This document shows, one piece after another, positions 51,296 to 61,203 of a DNA stretch of 64,000 nucleotides. The notes beneath the pieces were generated by a model. The model was not told the origin of the DNA. It made no database searches and saw only the letters and a program-made list of their open reading frames with translations. The DNA lies in NCBI GenBank assembly GCA_947630555.1, contig CANRIA010000001.1, positions 62,001 through 126,000 on the forward strand, read 5' to 3'. Made by a program: the position numbers and the translations under genes. Numbering within the stretch: the stretch's first letter is position 1; the number at the start of each line of letters is the position of its first letter. Source of the DNA: an uncultured Clostridia bacterium. GTDB lineage: Bacteria; Bacillota; Clostridia; Oscillospirales; Ruminococcaceae.

Positions 51296-52714
51296 ATGGT
51301 ATTTAGTTCAACGGTATTCATGTTCCTGTTTCTGCCGATAACGTATATAGCATATATATGCGTGCGCAGTTATGCGGTAAAAAACGCCCTGCTGATAATT
51401 GCAAGTCTTTTATTCTATGCATACGGTGAACCCTTTGCGGTGCTGCTTATGATACTCTCTGTTGCGCTCAATTATGTGTGCGGACGTTTCATGGGCAATG
51501 ATCAGCTTAAAAAGCCTGTGCTGATAGCTGCAATAGTGTGCGACTTAGGACTGCTTGTGGTATTTAAATATCTGAAATTTATAATCAGCACTGCAAATAG
51601 CATCACCGGGGCAGCGCTGCCTATACCGCACATTTCGCTGCCTATCGGTATATCGTTTTTCACGTTTCAGGCAATGTCTTATGTGATAGATGCCTACAAA
51701 GACCCTTCGCTTATTGAAAAAAAGTTTTTTAATGTTTGTTTGTATATATCATTCTTTCCGCAGCTTATTGCAGGCCCTATAATCAAGTTCTCTGATGTTG
51801 CAAAACAGCTTCGTCAGAGGACTCATACTGTACAGAAAACATCTGACGGCATAAAACGCTTTATATACGGGCTTTCAAAAAAGCTGCTTATAGCAAACAC
51901 TATGGCGCTTGCTGCGGACGGCGTGTTTGGTCTTGAAGCGCAGTTTATTACCTTGCCTGCGGCGTGGGCAGGGGCTGTGTGCTATGCTTTGCAGATATAT
52001 TTTGATTTCAGCGGCTACAGCGATATGGCTATAGGTCTGGGAAAAATGTTTGGCTTTGAATTTAAGGAAAACTTTAACTACCCGTTCGCATCGCTGGGCA
52101 TGACCGACTTTTGGAGAAAATGGAACATATCCGTTTCAACGTGGTTCAAAGAGTATGTCTACATACCGCTGGGCGGAAACAGAAAAGGCAAGGCGCGCAC
52201 CTGCCTTAACAAATGCATAGTGTTCTTTCTTACCGGGCTGTGGCACGGCGCAAACTTTACGTTTATAGTGTGGGGGCTTATGCACGGGGCGCTTTTGCTT
52301 TTGGAGCAGTACGGAGTGATACCTGCAAAGAAGGCAAAGGGCGTTTTGAGCAAAATAATTGTGCGGATATATACAATAGCTGCAATACTTGTAACATTTG
52401 TTATATTCCGCGCTGATACGCTTTCGCAGGGGTTTGCAGTAATAAAGAGTATGTTTGCAGGAAGTCTTTCGGTACTGCCAGAGACGGCTGCGGCGGTGTA
52501 CTCGCTGTTTTCACCATACACAATAATGATGCTGGCGCTGGGCGTTGTTTTCAGTATGCCTGTGACAAAGAAGCTAAAGCAGAAGTTTGCAGAGAAAAAC
52601 ATGGCTGCGGCAGCCGACATTATTTCTTCGGCTGTTACTCTGGTGTTGCTGGCGCTGTGCGTTTTAGCTCTTGCAACGGCAGCATATGATCCGTTCATAT
52701 ATTTCAGATTCTGA
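51296..52714 (+). CDS. MBOAT family O-acyltransferase (AlgI/PatA-like)
   Basis: 472 aa, about eleven membrane helices. The family signature is present: PIGISFFTFQAMSYVIDAYK, FFPQLIAGPIIKF, FDFSGYSDMAIGLGKMFGF, NYPFASLGMTDFWRKWNISVSTWFKEYVYIPLGGN and the catalytic His of LTGLWHGANFTFIVWG. It moves acetyl groups across the membrane for modification of a surface polymer. Followed by the AlgX-like gene, the usual partner. Confidence 0.95.
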   Translation: MVFSSTVFMFLFLPITYIAYICVRSYAVKNALLIIASLLFYAYGEPFAVLLMILSVALNYVCGRFMGNDQLKKPVLIAAIVCDLGLLVVFKYLKFIISTANSITGAALPIPHISLPIGISFFTFQAMSYVIDAYKDPSLIEKKFFNVCLYISFFPQLIAGPIIKFSDVAKQLRQRTHTVQKTSDGIKRFIYGLSKKLLIANTMALAADGVFGLEAQFITLPAAWAGAVCYALQIYFDFSGYSDMAIGLGKMFGFEFKENFNYPFASLGMTDFWRKWNISVSTWFKEYVYIPLGGNRKGKARTCLNKCIVFFLTGLWHGANFTFIVWGLMHGALLLLEQYGVIPAKKAKGVLSKIIVRIYTIAAILVTFVIFRADTLSQGFAVIKSMFAGSLSVLPETAAAVYSLFSPYTIMMLALGVVFSMPVTKKLKQKFAEKNMAAAADIISSAVTLVLLALCVLALATAAYDPFIYFRF

Positions 52715-52730
52715 CAGCGGAGGATATAAC

Positions 52731-54215
52731 GTGGATAACAAAGATAAGAAAATCAGAATATTTCACATAGTATATATAGTGATATTTTTTGTTATATGCT
52801 GCATGCCGCTGCTTTTGTGGGCGCCGCTTAAAAACGAAAAGCCCATAGGCAACACCGCTCTTGCGCAGTTCCCTGACATTACAGACGACAGCGGAAAACT
52901 TAACGGCGAATTCTTTTCGCAGTTTGGCGATTATTTTACCGATCATCTTCCGCTGCGGCAATATCTCGTAACTGCTGATAACTATATAAAAGCGCAGATC
53001 TTCGGCAGCAGTGCGGCAAACGTTATACAAGGCAAATACGGCTATATTTTTTCGCAGGAGACGGTAAATGATTATGTCGGTGTGACGTCCTCGCAGAGAA
53101 AGATATACAACATTGCGCGCACAGTAAAGCTTATGCAGGACAAAGCTTTGGACGGCGGCAACAATTTTGTGTTTACCGTAATACCGAATAAAAATTCTTT
53201 GTACCCCGAATATATGCCTGACAGATACATAAAAGGCGAAAACAGCGATCTTTCGCTGCTGAGTGAAAAGCTTGGCGAACTTGGTGTAAATTATGCCGAT
53301 ATGTATCATGTGCTGGAGCAATACGGCAATGTGTATTTAAAACGTGACACCCACTGGAACGGGCTTGGCGCACTTTACGGCTTCAATGCGATAATGGGCG
53401 CGCTTGGCAAACAGCACAAGGACTACAACGGCGCTGAGTACACATACACAAACGACTGGCGCGGCGACATTGACAAGCTGCTCTACCCCGTGGGCGGCGT
53501 GCGTGACAGCCAGTATTACTTTGAGGCAGACCTCTCGGGCGTAACGTTCCTCTCACCTGCCCTTGAAGGCGGCAATGATGCCATTTTGAAAGAGCTTATG
53601 AGCGATAACGAAAAATACGACACGATGATAAAGACTATGAATGTTCTCTCTTCGGGAAAGCTGTTGATGATGAGAGATTCATTTGCAAGGGCTATGCTGC
53701 CGTTTATTATAGAAAACTACCGCAGCACGACTATTACGCGCTCTATGCCGTTTGTAATGACTTCTCTTGAAGACGAAACGGGCGTTGACGTGGTATATGA
53801 AATAGTGGAAAGAAGCCTGGGCAAAATAGTAGAATCTGCGCCGATAATGGAAGCTTTGGAAACTCAGCCGCCGCAGATAACCTCTGTAGAGGGCGGAAAC
53901 AATATAATAAAGGCTGACATAACCATGTCATATGTAAAAATATACGGTGTGCTTGACGAAAAGTATTTTGATGACGACAGCAGGATATTTGTTACCTGCA
54001 ATGGCAGTGAGAGCCGCACTTACGAGGCTTTTCCGATTTGCGAAAGCAAGCTTTTGGGGCTTGATGAGCCCTGTGACACCGGCTTTTCGCTCATCTTGCC
54101 AAGCAATATACCTTCGGGAGAGTATGAGGTTTCGGTCACTGTAACTTCGGGCAGAGGAAACGTATCTACAGGCGTGCTGACGACTTTTACATATAACACA
54201 ACTGCTGATAAATAA
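52731..54215 (+). CDS. AlgX/AlgJ-like SGNH-fold O-acetylation protein (DHHW family)
   Basis: 494 aa from GTG 52731, which is six bases after GGAGGA. Membrane helix near the N-terminus, then an exported SGNH-like domain with KRDTHWNGLGALYGFNAIM (the Asp-His dyad) and MMRDSFARAMLPFI (catalytic Ser). It would accept acetyl groups from the MBOAT protein and place them on a polysaccharide. A C-terminal Ig-like region closes it. Partner of the preceding gene. Confidence 0.85.
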   Translation: MDNKDKKIRIFHIVYIVIFFVICCMPLLLWAPLKNEKPIGNTALAQFPDITDDSGKLNGEFFSQFGDYFTDHLPLRQYLVTADNYIKAQIFGSSAANVIQGKYGYIFSQETVNDYVGVTSSQRKIYNIARTVKLMQDKALDGGNNFVFTVIPNKNSLYPEYMPDRYIKGENSDLSLLSEKLGELGVNYADMYHVLEQYGNVYLKRDTHWNGLGALYGFNAIMGALGKQHKDYNGAEYTYTNDWRGDIDKLLYPVGGVRDSQYYFEADLSGVTFLSPALEGGNDAILKELMSDNEKYDTMIKTMNVLSSGKLLMMRDSFARAMLPFIIENYRSTTITRSMPFVMTSLEDETGVDVVYEIVERSLGKIVESAPIMEALETQPPQITSVEGGNNIIKADITMSYVKIYGVLDEKYFDDDSRIFVTCNGSESRTYEAFPICESKLLGLDEPCDTGFSLILPSNIPSGEYEVSVTVTSGRGNVSTGVLTTFTYNTTADK

Positions 54216-54236
54216 CAAAAGGAGGCTTTATTATAT

Positions 54237-54839
54237 ATGAAAAAGGCTATAATAATTGCAGCTGCCATGATGATGATACTCGCTTCGTGCGGCAGCAGCG
54301 ACGAAACGGTTACAGAAAGCGGAAAGGTGGAGCTGTCTGACGGCTCTGTTACGGCGACAGCTTCGGGCACTGAAGTCACCACTGCCGAAGAGACCGCTGC
54401 GGCGACTGCCACCACTGCGCCACAGCCTGCTGCCTACAGCGACGATGATGCGGCAGTGATATACAAGGGAGTAACTCTTGCGATAGATGCTGACATGGCT
54501 GCGGCTTTGGAGACTTTGGGGCAGCCGGATTCAAAGCAGGAAAACCCCAACTGCCTGAGCGGCACAAAGGGCACTACATATATGTACGGCTCGACAATGA
54601 TAAACGTTTATGAGAGCGACGGCAAAGAATACATTGAATCTGTTCTGGCAGACGGCGACAAAAATGCCTCAACGCCAAAAGGTGCAGCAGTGGGCGGCTC
54701 TGCAAGCGATATTGCGGCGGCTTACGGCGAAGGCAATGCATCGGATTTTATGGTAGAATACAAAGGCAGCCGCACTTCCATGATGTTCTACACAGAGGGC
54801 GGCAGCATAACAGGAATATTTATAACAAAAGTACAATAA
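54237..54839 (+). CDS. Lipoprotein, unknown function
   Basis: 200 aa. Signal peptide with lipobox LASC, then a Ser/Thr/Ala-rich spacer and a compact domain starting near residue 70 (IYKGVTLAIDADMAAALETLGQPDSKQE; TTYMYGSTMINVYE). The pattern of two similar halves resembles SmpA/OmlA-like or BLIP-like small repeats but I do not assign a family. AAAGGAGG upstream; last gene of the acylation cluster. Confidence 0.78.
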   Translation: MKKAIIIAAAMMMILASCGSSDETVTESGKVELSDGSVTATASGTEVTTAEETAAATATTAPQPAAYSDDDAAVIYKGVTLAIDADMAAALETLGQPDSKQENPNCLSGTKGTTYMYGSTMINVYESDGKEYIESVLADGDKNASTPKGAAVGGSASDIAAAYGEGNASDFMVEYKGSRTSMMFYTEGGSITGIFITKVQ

Positions 54840-54850
54840 AAAAACAAAGA

Positions 54851-54888
54851 AAAATGGCGCAGTCCAAAAGCGGACTGTGCCATTTTTT
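54851..54888 (+). terminator. Bidirectional intrinsic terminator
   Basis: AAAATGGCGCAGTCC and GGACTGTGCCATTTTTT. Confidence 0.9.
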
Positions 54889-54906
54889 GCACAACAGATG
54901 ATGTTC

Positions 54907-55215
54907 TTACTTGTCGGTATCCTCAACAGCATCTTCAATGCTGTCAAGACCTTCTTCAACGCTCTCTGCGCCTTCTTCAACTGCTTCAGCAGCCTTCTCG
55001 GAAGCTTCTTCGATAGCCTCCTGAGCAGCATCAGCGGCATCTTCTGCTGCCTCAGCAGCATCGTCGCACTCGGTGCAGCAATCGCAGTCGCACTCGTCGT
55101 CGAATTCCTCGTAATCATATTCTTCCATTTCCTTGCGCTTTTTCAGAGTGAAAAACGCAGCAGCGGCGCCTGCCAAAGCGGCAAGACCTACAAATACCTT
55201 AAAACCGTTAGCCAT
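54907..55215 (-). CDS. Small acidic membrane-anchored protein, unknown function
   Basis: 102 aa. A hydrophobic segment (about 5-23) is followed by KKRK, a stretch with four clustered Cys (ECDCDCCTEC), and an Ala/Glu/Asp amphipathic tail with about eleven-residue periodicity. Resembles YtxH-type small proteins in layout. The cysteines might bind metal. Own promoter (55253-55281) and terminator. Confidence 0.72.
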   Translation of the reverse strand: MANGFKVFVGLAALAGAAAAFFTLKKRKEMEEYDYEEFDDECDCDCCTECDDAAEAAEDAADAAQEAIEEASEKAAEAVEEGAESVEEGLDSIEDAVEDTDK

Positions 55216-55252
55216 TGGTAAACAACTCCTTTAAAAAATTTGGTCTAAAACG

Positions 55253-55281
55253 ATTATAACATATACCAAAACAAAATTCAA
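55253..55281 (-). promoter_or_regulatory. Promoter of the small acidic protein gene
   Basis: Minus strand TTGAAT (55276-55281), 17 bp, TATAAT (55253-55258). Confidence 0.7.
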
Positions 55282-55325
55282 GCATTTTATACAAAAAAAT
55301 TGTTTTCGGCGCATAATTTTTTTCA

Positions 55326-56045
55326 TTACATATTTTCGGTGAGGTGCATTATAATACTTACGGCGGCTATCGGAGCGGTCTCGCACCGCAAAATTCTCTC
55401 GCCCAGCCATATGGGCAGTGCGCCGTGCTCTTTACAAAGTTTTACTTCACTTTCGCTGAAACCGCCCTCGCTGCCTATCATCAGCGCGACCGATCTTTTA
55501 TCCGAAAACATATCGCCGTCAAGCCGTTTGCCGCCTTTTTCGTAGCATATCAGCGAAATATCGCACTCTTTCATTTGTTTTGCAGCCATCTCTATGCTTA
55601 TTATGTCCGTTACCTGCGGTATGATACCACGCCCCGACTGCTTTGCCCCGCCCTCGGCTATTTTTTGCAGCCTTGCACGCTTTTTCTCAAAGCTTTTGCC
55701 GTCGGGTCGTGAGACACATCTTTCGGTCAGCACGGGAACTATTTTGCAAACGCCCAGTTCCGTTGCCTTTTGCACTATAAATTCAAGCTTGTCAAGTTTT
55801 GGCACAGCCTGAAAAAGCGTCAGCTCAATGTTCGGTTCGGCTTTTGTTTTTTGTGATGAGAGCACATCGCACAGCACTTCTGCATCTGAAATGCTGCGTA
55901 TTTTGCATATGTATTCGGTGCCGCCGCTGCACAAAGTTATCTCATCGCCCAGCCGCATTCTCAGCGAGCGCCCTATGTGCACGGCATCATCGCCTGTGAT
56001 GCGCGCGGTGTTTTGGTTTATATCGTCGGTAAAAAATCTCGGCAT
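55326..56045 (-). CDS. rsmE: 16S rRNA (uracil1498-N3)-methyltransferase
   Basis: 239-aa SPOUT methyltransferase. N-terminal PUA-like domain (HIGRSLRMRLGDEITLC), KLDKLEFIVQKATELGV, the knotted SAM site LMIGSEGGFSESEV and LGERILRCETAPIAAVSII near the end. It is often near hrcA-dnaJ in Firmicutes, as here, but divergent. Confidence 0.95.
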   Translation of the reverse strand: MPRFFTDDINQNTARITGDDAVHIGRSLRMRLGDEITLCSGGTEYICKIRSISDAEVLCDVLSSQKTKAEPNIELTLFQAVPKLDKLEFIVQKATELGVCKIVPVLTERCVSRPDGKSFEKKRARLQKIAEGGAKQSGRGIIPQVTDIISIEMAAKQMKECDISLICYEKGGKRLDGDMFSDKRSVALMIGSEGGFSESEVKLCKEHGALPIWLGERILRCETAPIAAVSIIMHLTENM

Positions 56046-56169
56046 ATCAGTTCACCCCATACTATTATTATATATTAAAGCTGCCCGATTTTCAATACGT
56101 TGGGGCAAAATATACAAATAATTTGTTTTAAGAGGCTTTAACTTCGTGCAAAAAAATATTTCGATACTA

Positions 56170-56198
56170 TTGACAACGGGTCAAAATGGTGGTATCAT
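56170..56198 (+). promoter_or_regulatory. Sigma-A promoter of hrcA-grpE-dnaK-dnaJ
   Basis: TTGACA (56170-56175), 17 bp, TATCAT (56193-56198). The CIRCE element begins four bases later. Confidence 0.87.
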
Positions 56199-56202
56199 AT
56201 AC

Positions 56203-56229
56203 TTAGCACTCAAAGAGCAAGAGTGCTAA
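56203..56229 (+). promoter_or_regulatory. CIRCE operator, perfect copy
   Basis: TTAGCACTC, nine bases, GAGTGCTAA: identical to the HrcA consensus. Confidence 0.97.
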
Positions 56230-56252
56230 CACTTCATAAAAATAAGTGCTAA
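56226..56252 (+). promoter_or_regulatory. Second, degenerate CIRCE overlapping the first
   Basis: CTAACACTT, nine bases, AAGTGCTAA. Three and one mismatches in the two arms but exact 9-9-9 geometry. Shares four bases with the first CIRCE and lies in the leader just before the hrcA ribosome site. Confidence 0.6.
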
Positions 56253-56267
56253 CAAGGCGGTGAGAAT

Positions 56268-57299
56268 GTGGACGACAGAAAGCTGCGTATACTTACAGCG
56301 GTGGTAGACGAATATATAATGACGGGCGAACCCGTGGGCTCAAAAGCGATAATGGGCGTTGTAAAGGCATCATCGGCAACAATACGCAACGAAATGGCTG
56401 AGCTTGAAAAGCAAGGATATTTAGAGCAGCCGCACACTTCGGCAGGCAGAGTGCCCACATATCTCGGCTACAGGCTTTATGTAGACCAGCTGCTTAAGAC
56501 CGACCCGCTGACAGATGACGAAAAAGAAATGCTAAATTCCATGATACCGCAGACGGGCGCGACGGACGATGAGATAATCAAAGATGCATCTCTTGCACTG
56601 GCGCAGCTTACGCAGTGTGCAACGGTGGTAGCAAACGCCACGCCGAAATTTTCGGTAATATCACGCGTGGAGGTAGTGCCGACAGGCAAGCGAATGTATG
56701 TCATACTGATGATAACATCTTCGGGCGCGATAAAGAACAAGGTGTGCAGGCTTCAGTTTGACTTAACGCACGAACAGCTTGACTTTTTCTCGCAGTTTAT
56801 AAGAGAGAATTTAGAGGGCGTTGAAGTTGAGGCGCTTTCAGACGAGCTTTTGCAGAGGCTTGAAACGGCGCTGGGCACTTATATGACGGTGCTTTCTCCG
56901 CTGGTGAGCGAGATAATGAAAATGTCACGCGAGATAGGGCATGAGGAGTATTCGGTAAGCGGTGAGATGAACCTGCTGGCGCGCCCCGATGTTGACCGCG
57001 GCGAGATAATGACATTTTTAGATAACAAAAAGGAGTTTGCCGACTTTTTGGGCACAAGCTTCGGCGGTCTGCACGTTATGTTCTCTCACGAAAAGGACAG
57101 CTTTGTTATAAGCAACTCGAGCTTGATAACATCATCTTTCTCGAAGGACGGCAGGCAGGCAGGAACGCTGGGGCTTATAGGCCCGATGAGGATAGACTAT
57201 GCAAAATATATACCGTATCTTGAATATTTCACCAACAAGATAACGCAGCTTCTCTCAGAAGATACGGACGACACAGACGACAGTGACAAGGAGCAGTAA
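56268..57299 (+). CDS. hrcA: Heat-inducible transcription repressor HrcA
   Basis: 343 aa, GTG start after AAGGCGGTGAG. Winged helix N-terminus (KLRILTAVVDEYIMTGEPVGSKAI, SSATIRNEMAELEKQGYLEQPHTSAGRVPT), a GAF-like middle and a C-terminal segment (IGPMRIDYAKYIPYLEYFT). Represses its own operon and, by the CIRCE at 3988, htpG; GroEL activity usually tunes it. Confidence 0.97.
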   Translation: MDDRKLRILTAVVDEYIMTGEPVGSKAIMGVVKASSATIRNEMAELEKQGYLEQPHTSAGRVPTYLGYRLYVDQLLKTDPLTDDEKEMLNSMIPQTGATDDEIIKDASLALAQLTQCATVVANATPKFSVISRVEVVPTGKRMYVILMITSSGAIKNKVCRLQFDLTHEQLDFFSQFIRENLEGVEVEALSDELLQRLETALGTYMTVLSPLVSEIMKMSREIGHEEYSVSGEMNLLARPDVDRGEIMTFLDNKKEFADFLGTSFGGLHVMFSHEKDSFVISNSSLITSSFSKDGRQAGTLGLIGPMRIDYAKYIPYLEYFTNKITQLLSEDTDDTDDSDKEQ

Positions 57300-57301
57300 C
57301 A

Positions 57302-57892
57302 ATGAACGATAATATTGAAAATACCGAAAACACCGAAAAGGTAGAAAGTACGGAAAGTACAGAAAATACCGAAAGTACAGAAAATACCGAAAATACGCAA
57401 GATACGGAAAACACTGTAGAGGAAGTTCAGACCGCAGAAGAAGCCCCTCAGAGCGAGGAAGAAAAGCTTGCGGCTGAACTTGCGGAAACTAAAGATAAGT
57501 ATCTGCGGCTGATGGCTGAATATGATAATTACAGAAAGCGCACCGCCAAGCAGATGATAGAGATGTCTGCAACGGTGAAGGGCGACACGATAGCGCAGCT
57601 TTTGCCGATATATGATAACTTTGAAAGGGCTGCAAACACCGAAAGCGCCGACGAAACGTACAAGTCGGGCGTTGAGATGATATTTAACCAGCTGACAGAG
57701 GCTATCAAGAAACTCGGCGTTGAGATAATTGACCCCACGGGGCAGCCGTTTGACCCGAACATTGCAAACGCGATATCTCAGATAGAAGACCCCGAACTTG
57801 GTGAAAACACTGTAGCGCAGACATTCCAAAAGGGCTACAAGATAGGCGACAGGGTGATACGCTACGCAATGGTGGTAGTGGCAAATGCTTAA
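57302..57892 (+). CDS. grpE: Nucleotide exchange factor GrpE
   Basis: 196 aa. The first 40 residues are repeats of TEN and TES triplets (NTENTEKVES... STENTQD) encoded by near-identical 9-base units. A coiled coil then leads to the GrpE domain (RLMAEYDNYRKRTAKQM, LLPIYDNFERA) and the beta-wing (FDPNIANAISQI, GYKIGDRVIRYAMVVVA). Releases ADP from DnaK. Three bases separate it from hrcA. Confidence 0.95.
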   Translation: MNDNIENTENTEKVESTESTENTESTENTENTQDTENTVEEVQTAEEAPQSEEEKLAAELAETKDKYLRLMAEYDNYRKRTAKQMIEMSATVKGDTIAQLLPIYDNFERAANTESADETYKSGVEMIFNQLTEAIKKLGVEIIDPTGQPFDPNIANAISQIEDPELGENTVAQTFQKGYKIGDRVIRYAMVVVANA

Positions 57893-57961
57893 AGCTTGTG
57901 ACGGAGGCTTACAACTTCCATAACATAGATCACAAAATTTACTTGAAAGGATGAATGACTT

Positions 57962-59818
57962 ATGGGAAAGATAATAGGTATCGACTTAGGTACAACTAAC
58001 TCGTGCGTTGCGGTTATGGAGGGCGGCGAAGCTGTCGTTATCCCTAACAGCGAGGGCGCAAGAACAACTCCGTCGGTAGTCGGAGTATCAAAGACGGGCG
58101 ACAGACTTGTAGGACAGGTTGCAAAACGCCAGGCGGTAACGAATTTTGACAACACCGTTATCTCTATCAAGAGACATATGGGCAGCGACTACAAGGCAAC
58201 TATGGGAGGCAAGAGCTACACTCCGCAGGAAATTTCGGCTATGATACTGCAAAAGCTGAAAGCCGATGCGGAAAGCTACCTTGGCGAAAAGGTAACTGAG
58301 GCTGTTATTACAGTTCCTGCGTACTTTACCGACTCTCAAAGACAGGCTACCAAAGATGCAGGACAGATAGCAGGTCTTACCGTAAAGAGGATTATCAACG
58401 AGCCTACTGCGGCTGCGTTCTCTTACGGTATCGACAAGGAAGAAGATCAGAAGATAATGGTCTATGACCTCGGCGGCGGCACGTTCGATGTTTCTATCAT
58501 AGAAATGGGCGATGGCGTTACGCAGGTTCTTGCTACCGCAGGCAACAACCACCTCGGCGGCGACGACTTTGACCAGAGGATCATAGACTGGATGATCAAA
58601 GAATTCAAGGCTTCAGACGGAATAGACCTTACAAATGACAAAATGGCAATGCAGAGGCTTAAAGAGGCTGCCGAAAAGGCAAAGATAGAGCTTTCTTCAA
58701 CGCCTTCTTCGACCATTTCTCTGCCATTTATCTCTGCCGATGCATCGGGCGCAAAGCACCTGGAGCTTACCCTAACTCAGGCAAAATTCAACGAGATGAC
58801 CGCTGACCTTGTAGAGTCCACAATGGGCCCTGTTCGTCAGGCGCTGTCTGATTCGGGTCTCAGCGCTTCAGACCTTAACAAGGTGCTTATGGTAGGTGGT
58901 TCTTCAAGAATACCTGCCGTTCAGGAAGCAGTTAAGAAGTACCTTGGCAAAGAGCCGTTCAAGGGCATAAACCCCGATGAATGCGTTGCTCTCGGTGCTG
59001 CTATACAGGGCGGCATACTCGGCGGCGACGTTCACAGCGATCTGCTGCTGCTCGATGTTACTCCGCTTTCGCTCGGCATTGAGACCGCAGGCGGCATATG
59101 CACAAGAATGATCGAAAGAAACACCACCATTCCTGCAAACAAGAAAGAGATATTCTCTACCTATGCTGACAATCAAGATGCTGTTGATATAAGAGTTCTG
59201 CAAGGCGAGAGAGAGTTTGCAAGAGATAACAAGGAGCTTGGCGTGTTCAGGCTTGACGGCATTGCACCTGCCCCGAGAGGTGTGCCTCGTATAGAAGTTA
59301 CTTTCGATATAGATGCGAACGGCATAGTGCACGTTTCTGCTAAAGACCTTGGCACGGGCAAGGAGCAGAACATCACGATAACTTCTTCAACGAATATGTC
59401 TAAAGAGGATATAGACAAGGCTGTTAAAGAAGCAGAAGCTTTTGCGGCTGAAGACAAGAAGAAGCGTGAAGATGTTGATGCAAGAAATAATGCTGACAGC
59501 TTGGTATTCCAGTGTGAAAAGGCTTTGGGCGAGATAGGCGACAAGATCGACCCTGCCGACAAGTCCTCGATACAGAGCAAGATAGATGCTCTTAAAGAGG
59601 CTCTCAAGGGCAGCGATATTGAGGCTATCAAGAGCAAGAAAGCCGAGCTGGAGCAGGAGTTCCAGAAAGTTTCCACAAAGCTTTATGAACAGGCAGCTGC
59701 GGCTCAGGGCGCGGCAGGCGGCATGGGCGATATGGGCGGCAACATGGGCGGCTCTGACAACGGCGGCGCTAAAAATGACGACGGCGTTATAGATGCAGAG
59801 TTCACCGATGCCGAATAA
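57962..59818 (+). CDS. dnaK: Chaperone DnaK (Hsp70)
   Basis: 618 aa. N-terminal ATPase with [44 protein letters not shown]; linker and substrate domain [19 protein letters not shown]; Gly-rich tail ending in [11 protein letters not shown]. No MXXXM or extra insertion. GAAAGGATGAA before ATG. Repressed by HrcA as part of the operon. Confidence 0.98.
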   Translation: MGKIIGIDLGTTNSCVAVMEGGEAVVIPNSEGARTTPSVVGVSKTGDRLVGQVAKRQAVTNFDNTVISIKRHMGSDYKATMGGKSYTPQEISAMILQKLKADAESYLGEKVTEAVITVPAYFTDSQRQATKDAGQIAGLTVKRIINEPTAAAFSYGIDKEEDQKIMVYDLGGGTFDVSIIEMGDGVTQVLATAGNNHLGGDDFDQRIIDWMIKEFKASDGIDLTNDKMAMQRLKEAAEKAKIELSSTPSSTISLPFISADASGAKHLELTLTQAKFNEMTADLVESTMGPVRQALSDSGLSASDLNKVLMVGGSSRIPAVQEAVKKYLGKEPFKGINPDECVALGAAIQGGILGGDVHSDLLLLDVTPLSLGIETAGGICTRMIERNTTIPANKKEIFSTYADNQDAVDIRVLQGEREFARDNKELGVFRLDGIAPAPRGVPRIEVTFDIDANGIVHVSAKDLGTGKEQNITITSSTNMSKEDIDKAVKEAEAFAAEDKKKREDVDARNNADSLVFQCEKALGEIGDKIDPADKSSIQSKIDALKEALKGSDIEAIKSKKAELEQEFQKVSTKLYEQAAAAQGAAGGMGDMGGNMGGSDNGGAKNDDGVIDAEFTDAE

Positions 59819-59899
59819 TTCAAAGTTTTAAGACAAAATAAATGGGTGTCTGCCTCCGTAACTTTTGCGGAGGCATAGCCCGTTAAGGGGTTGCTGATC

Positions 59900-61048
59900 A
59901 TGGCAGATAAAAGAGATTATTATGAAGTGCTCGGCGTGCCGAAAACGGCTACGGCTGATGAGCTTAAAAAGGCATACAGAAAGCTTGCAAAGCAGTATCA
60001 CCCTGACTTGCACCCCGACGACAAGGAGTGCGAGGCAAAATTCAAAGAAGTAAACGAAGCGTATGAGGTGCTTTCAAACGAAGAAAAGCGCGCCAAGTAC
60101 GACCAGTTCGGTCATGCGGCGTTTGACCCTTCAATGGGCGGCGGCGGCGCAGGCGGTTTTAGCGGCTTTGGCGGATTTTCGGACGTTGGCGATATATTTG
60201 AAAGCTTTTTCGGCGGCGGTTTTGGGGGAAGTTCACGTCGCAGTGCCAACCCTAACGCACCCCGCCGCGGCAACGACATAGAAAGCAACATAAACCTTGA
60301 TTTTATGGAGGCTTGCAAGGGCAAGCAGGCTGAAATTAAGGTAAGACATATGGAAAACTGCCCCGAATGCGGCGGCACTGGTGCGGCGGCAGGCACATCG
60401 CCAACCACCTGCTCACAGTGCGGCGGCAGGGGAACGGTTACTGTGCAGCAGCGGTCTTTCCTCGGTCAGATGACCGTTCAGAAGCCCTGCCCCAAGTGCG
60501 GCGGCAAAGGCAAGGTCGTTGAAACGCCCTGCAAAAAGTGCTCGGGCTCGGGCAGAGTGAGAAACACAGTTGAAAAAAAGGTGAATATCCCGGCTGGTGT
60601 TGACGACGGCAGTGTTATACGCGTTCCGGGCGGCGGCGACCAGGGTATAAACGGCGGCCCCAGCGGCGACCTTATGCTGAATGTTTCGGTGCGCCCCGAC
60701 CCCATTTTTGAGCGCGACGGCTACGACATATGGACTGAAATACCTATCACATTTGCGCAGGCGGTTTTGGGTGACGAGATAGTTGTTCCGACCATTGACG
60801 GCAAGGTGAAATATAACGTTCCCAAGGGTACGCAGAGCGGCACGGTGTTCAGACTGCGCGACAGGGGCGTTCAGAGATGTCAGCAAAGCGGCAGGGGCGA
60901 CCACTATGTAAAAGTTTCGGTAGAGATACCGCGAGACCTTACAAAAGAACAGGAGCAGGAACTAAGAGAATTTGATGCGGCAATGAGCGGCAAAAATTAT
61001 CAGAAACGGCAGAGCTTCTTTGACAAGCTGAAAGAGAAATTTAAGTAA
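59900..61048 (+). CDS. dnaJ: Chaperone DnaJ (Hsp40 class A)
   Basis: 382 aa from ATG 59900, nine bases after AAGGGG. J domain with HPD ([10 protein letters not shown]), Gly/Phe-rich region, four zinc-finger repeats [32 protein letters not shown], then the client-binding barrels. The three-codon extension to 59891 lacks a site. Last gene before a terminator. Confidence 0.97.
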   Translation: MADKRDYYEVLGVPKTATADELKKAYRKLAKQYHPDLHPDDKECEAKFKEVNEAYEVLSNEEKRAKYDQFGHAAFDPSMGGGGAGGFSGFGGFSDVGDIFESFFGGGFGGSSRRSANPNAPRRGNDIESNINLDFMEACKGKQAEIKVRHMENCPECGGTGAAAGTSPTTCSQCGGRGTVTVQQRSFLGQMTVQKPCPKCGGKGKVVETPCKKCSGSGRVRNTVEKKVNIPAGVDDGSVIRVPGGGDQGINGGPSGDLMLNVSVRPDPIFERDGYDIWTEIPITFAQAVLGDEIVVPTIDGKVKYNVPKGTQSGTVFRLRDRGVQRCQQSGRGDHYVKVSVEIPRDLTKEQEQELREFDAAMSGKNYQKRQSFFDKLKEKFK

Positions 61049-61052
61049 CAAT

Positions 61053-61086
61053 AAACGGACTGTCTTTTGGCAGTTCGTTTTGTTTT
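61053..61086 (+). terminator. Terminator of the dnaK operon
   Basis: AAACGGACTG pairs with CAGTTCGTTT (one G-U) followed by T-rich sequence. Confidence 0.8.
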
Positions 61087-61099
61087 ATGTGTGTGCGGC

Positions 61100-61128
61100 T
61101 TGACAGCATACATATAATATGGTATAAT
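61100..61128 (+). promoter_or_regulatory. Consensus promoter of a stand-alone structured transcript
   Basis: TTGACA (61100-61105), 17 bp, TATAAT (61123-61128), preceded by TGG (extended -10). Confidence 0.85.
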
Positions 61129-61154
61129 ATACGCAAGCGCATATTATATTTTAT

Positions 61155-61202
61155 GTCCTCGTCGATACGCAGACCAAAAGGTCTGCTCCCGACGTATCGG
61201 AC
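61155..61202 (+). ncRNA. Hairpin at the head of the 61-kb transcript
   Basis: CGATACG (61163-61169) pairs with CGTATCG (61193-61199); inside, CAGACC-AAAA-GGTCTG forms a second stem; the 3' side has a seven-base bulge CTCCCGA. No T tract follows, so it is not a simple terminator. Confidence 0.5.
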
Positions 61203-61203
61203 A

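Noticed and set aside
57197..57829. 210-codon minus-strand frame opposite grpE
   Set aside because: Antisense shadow of the Thr/Glu repeat and GrpE coding sequence.
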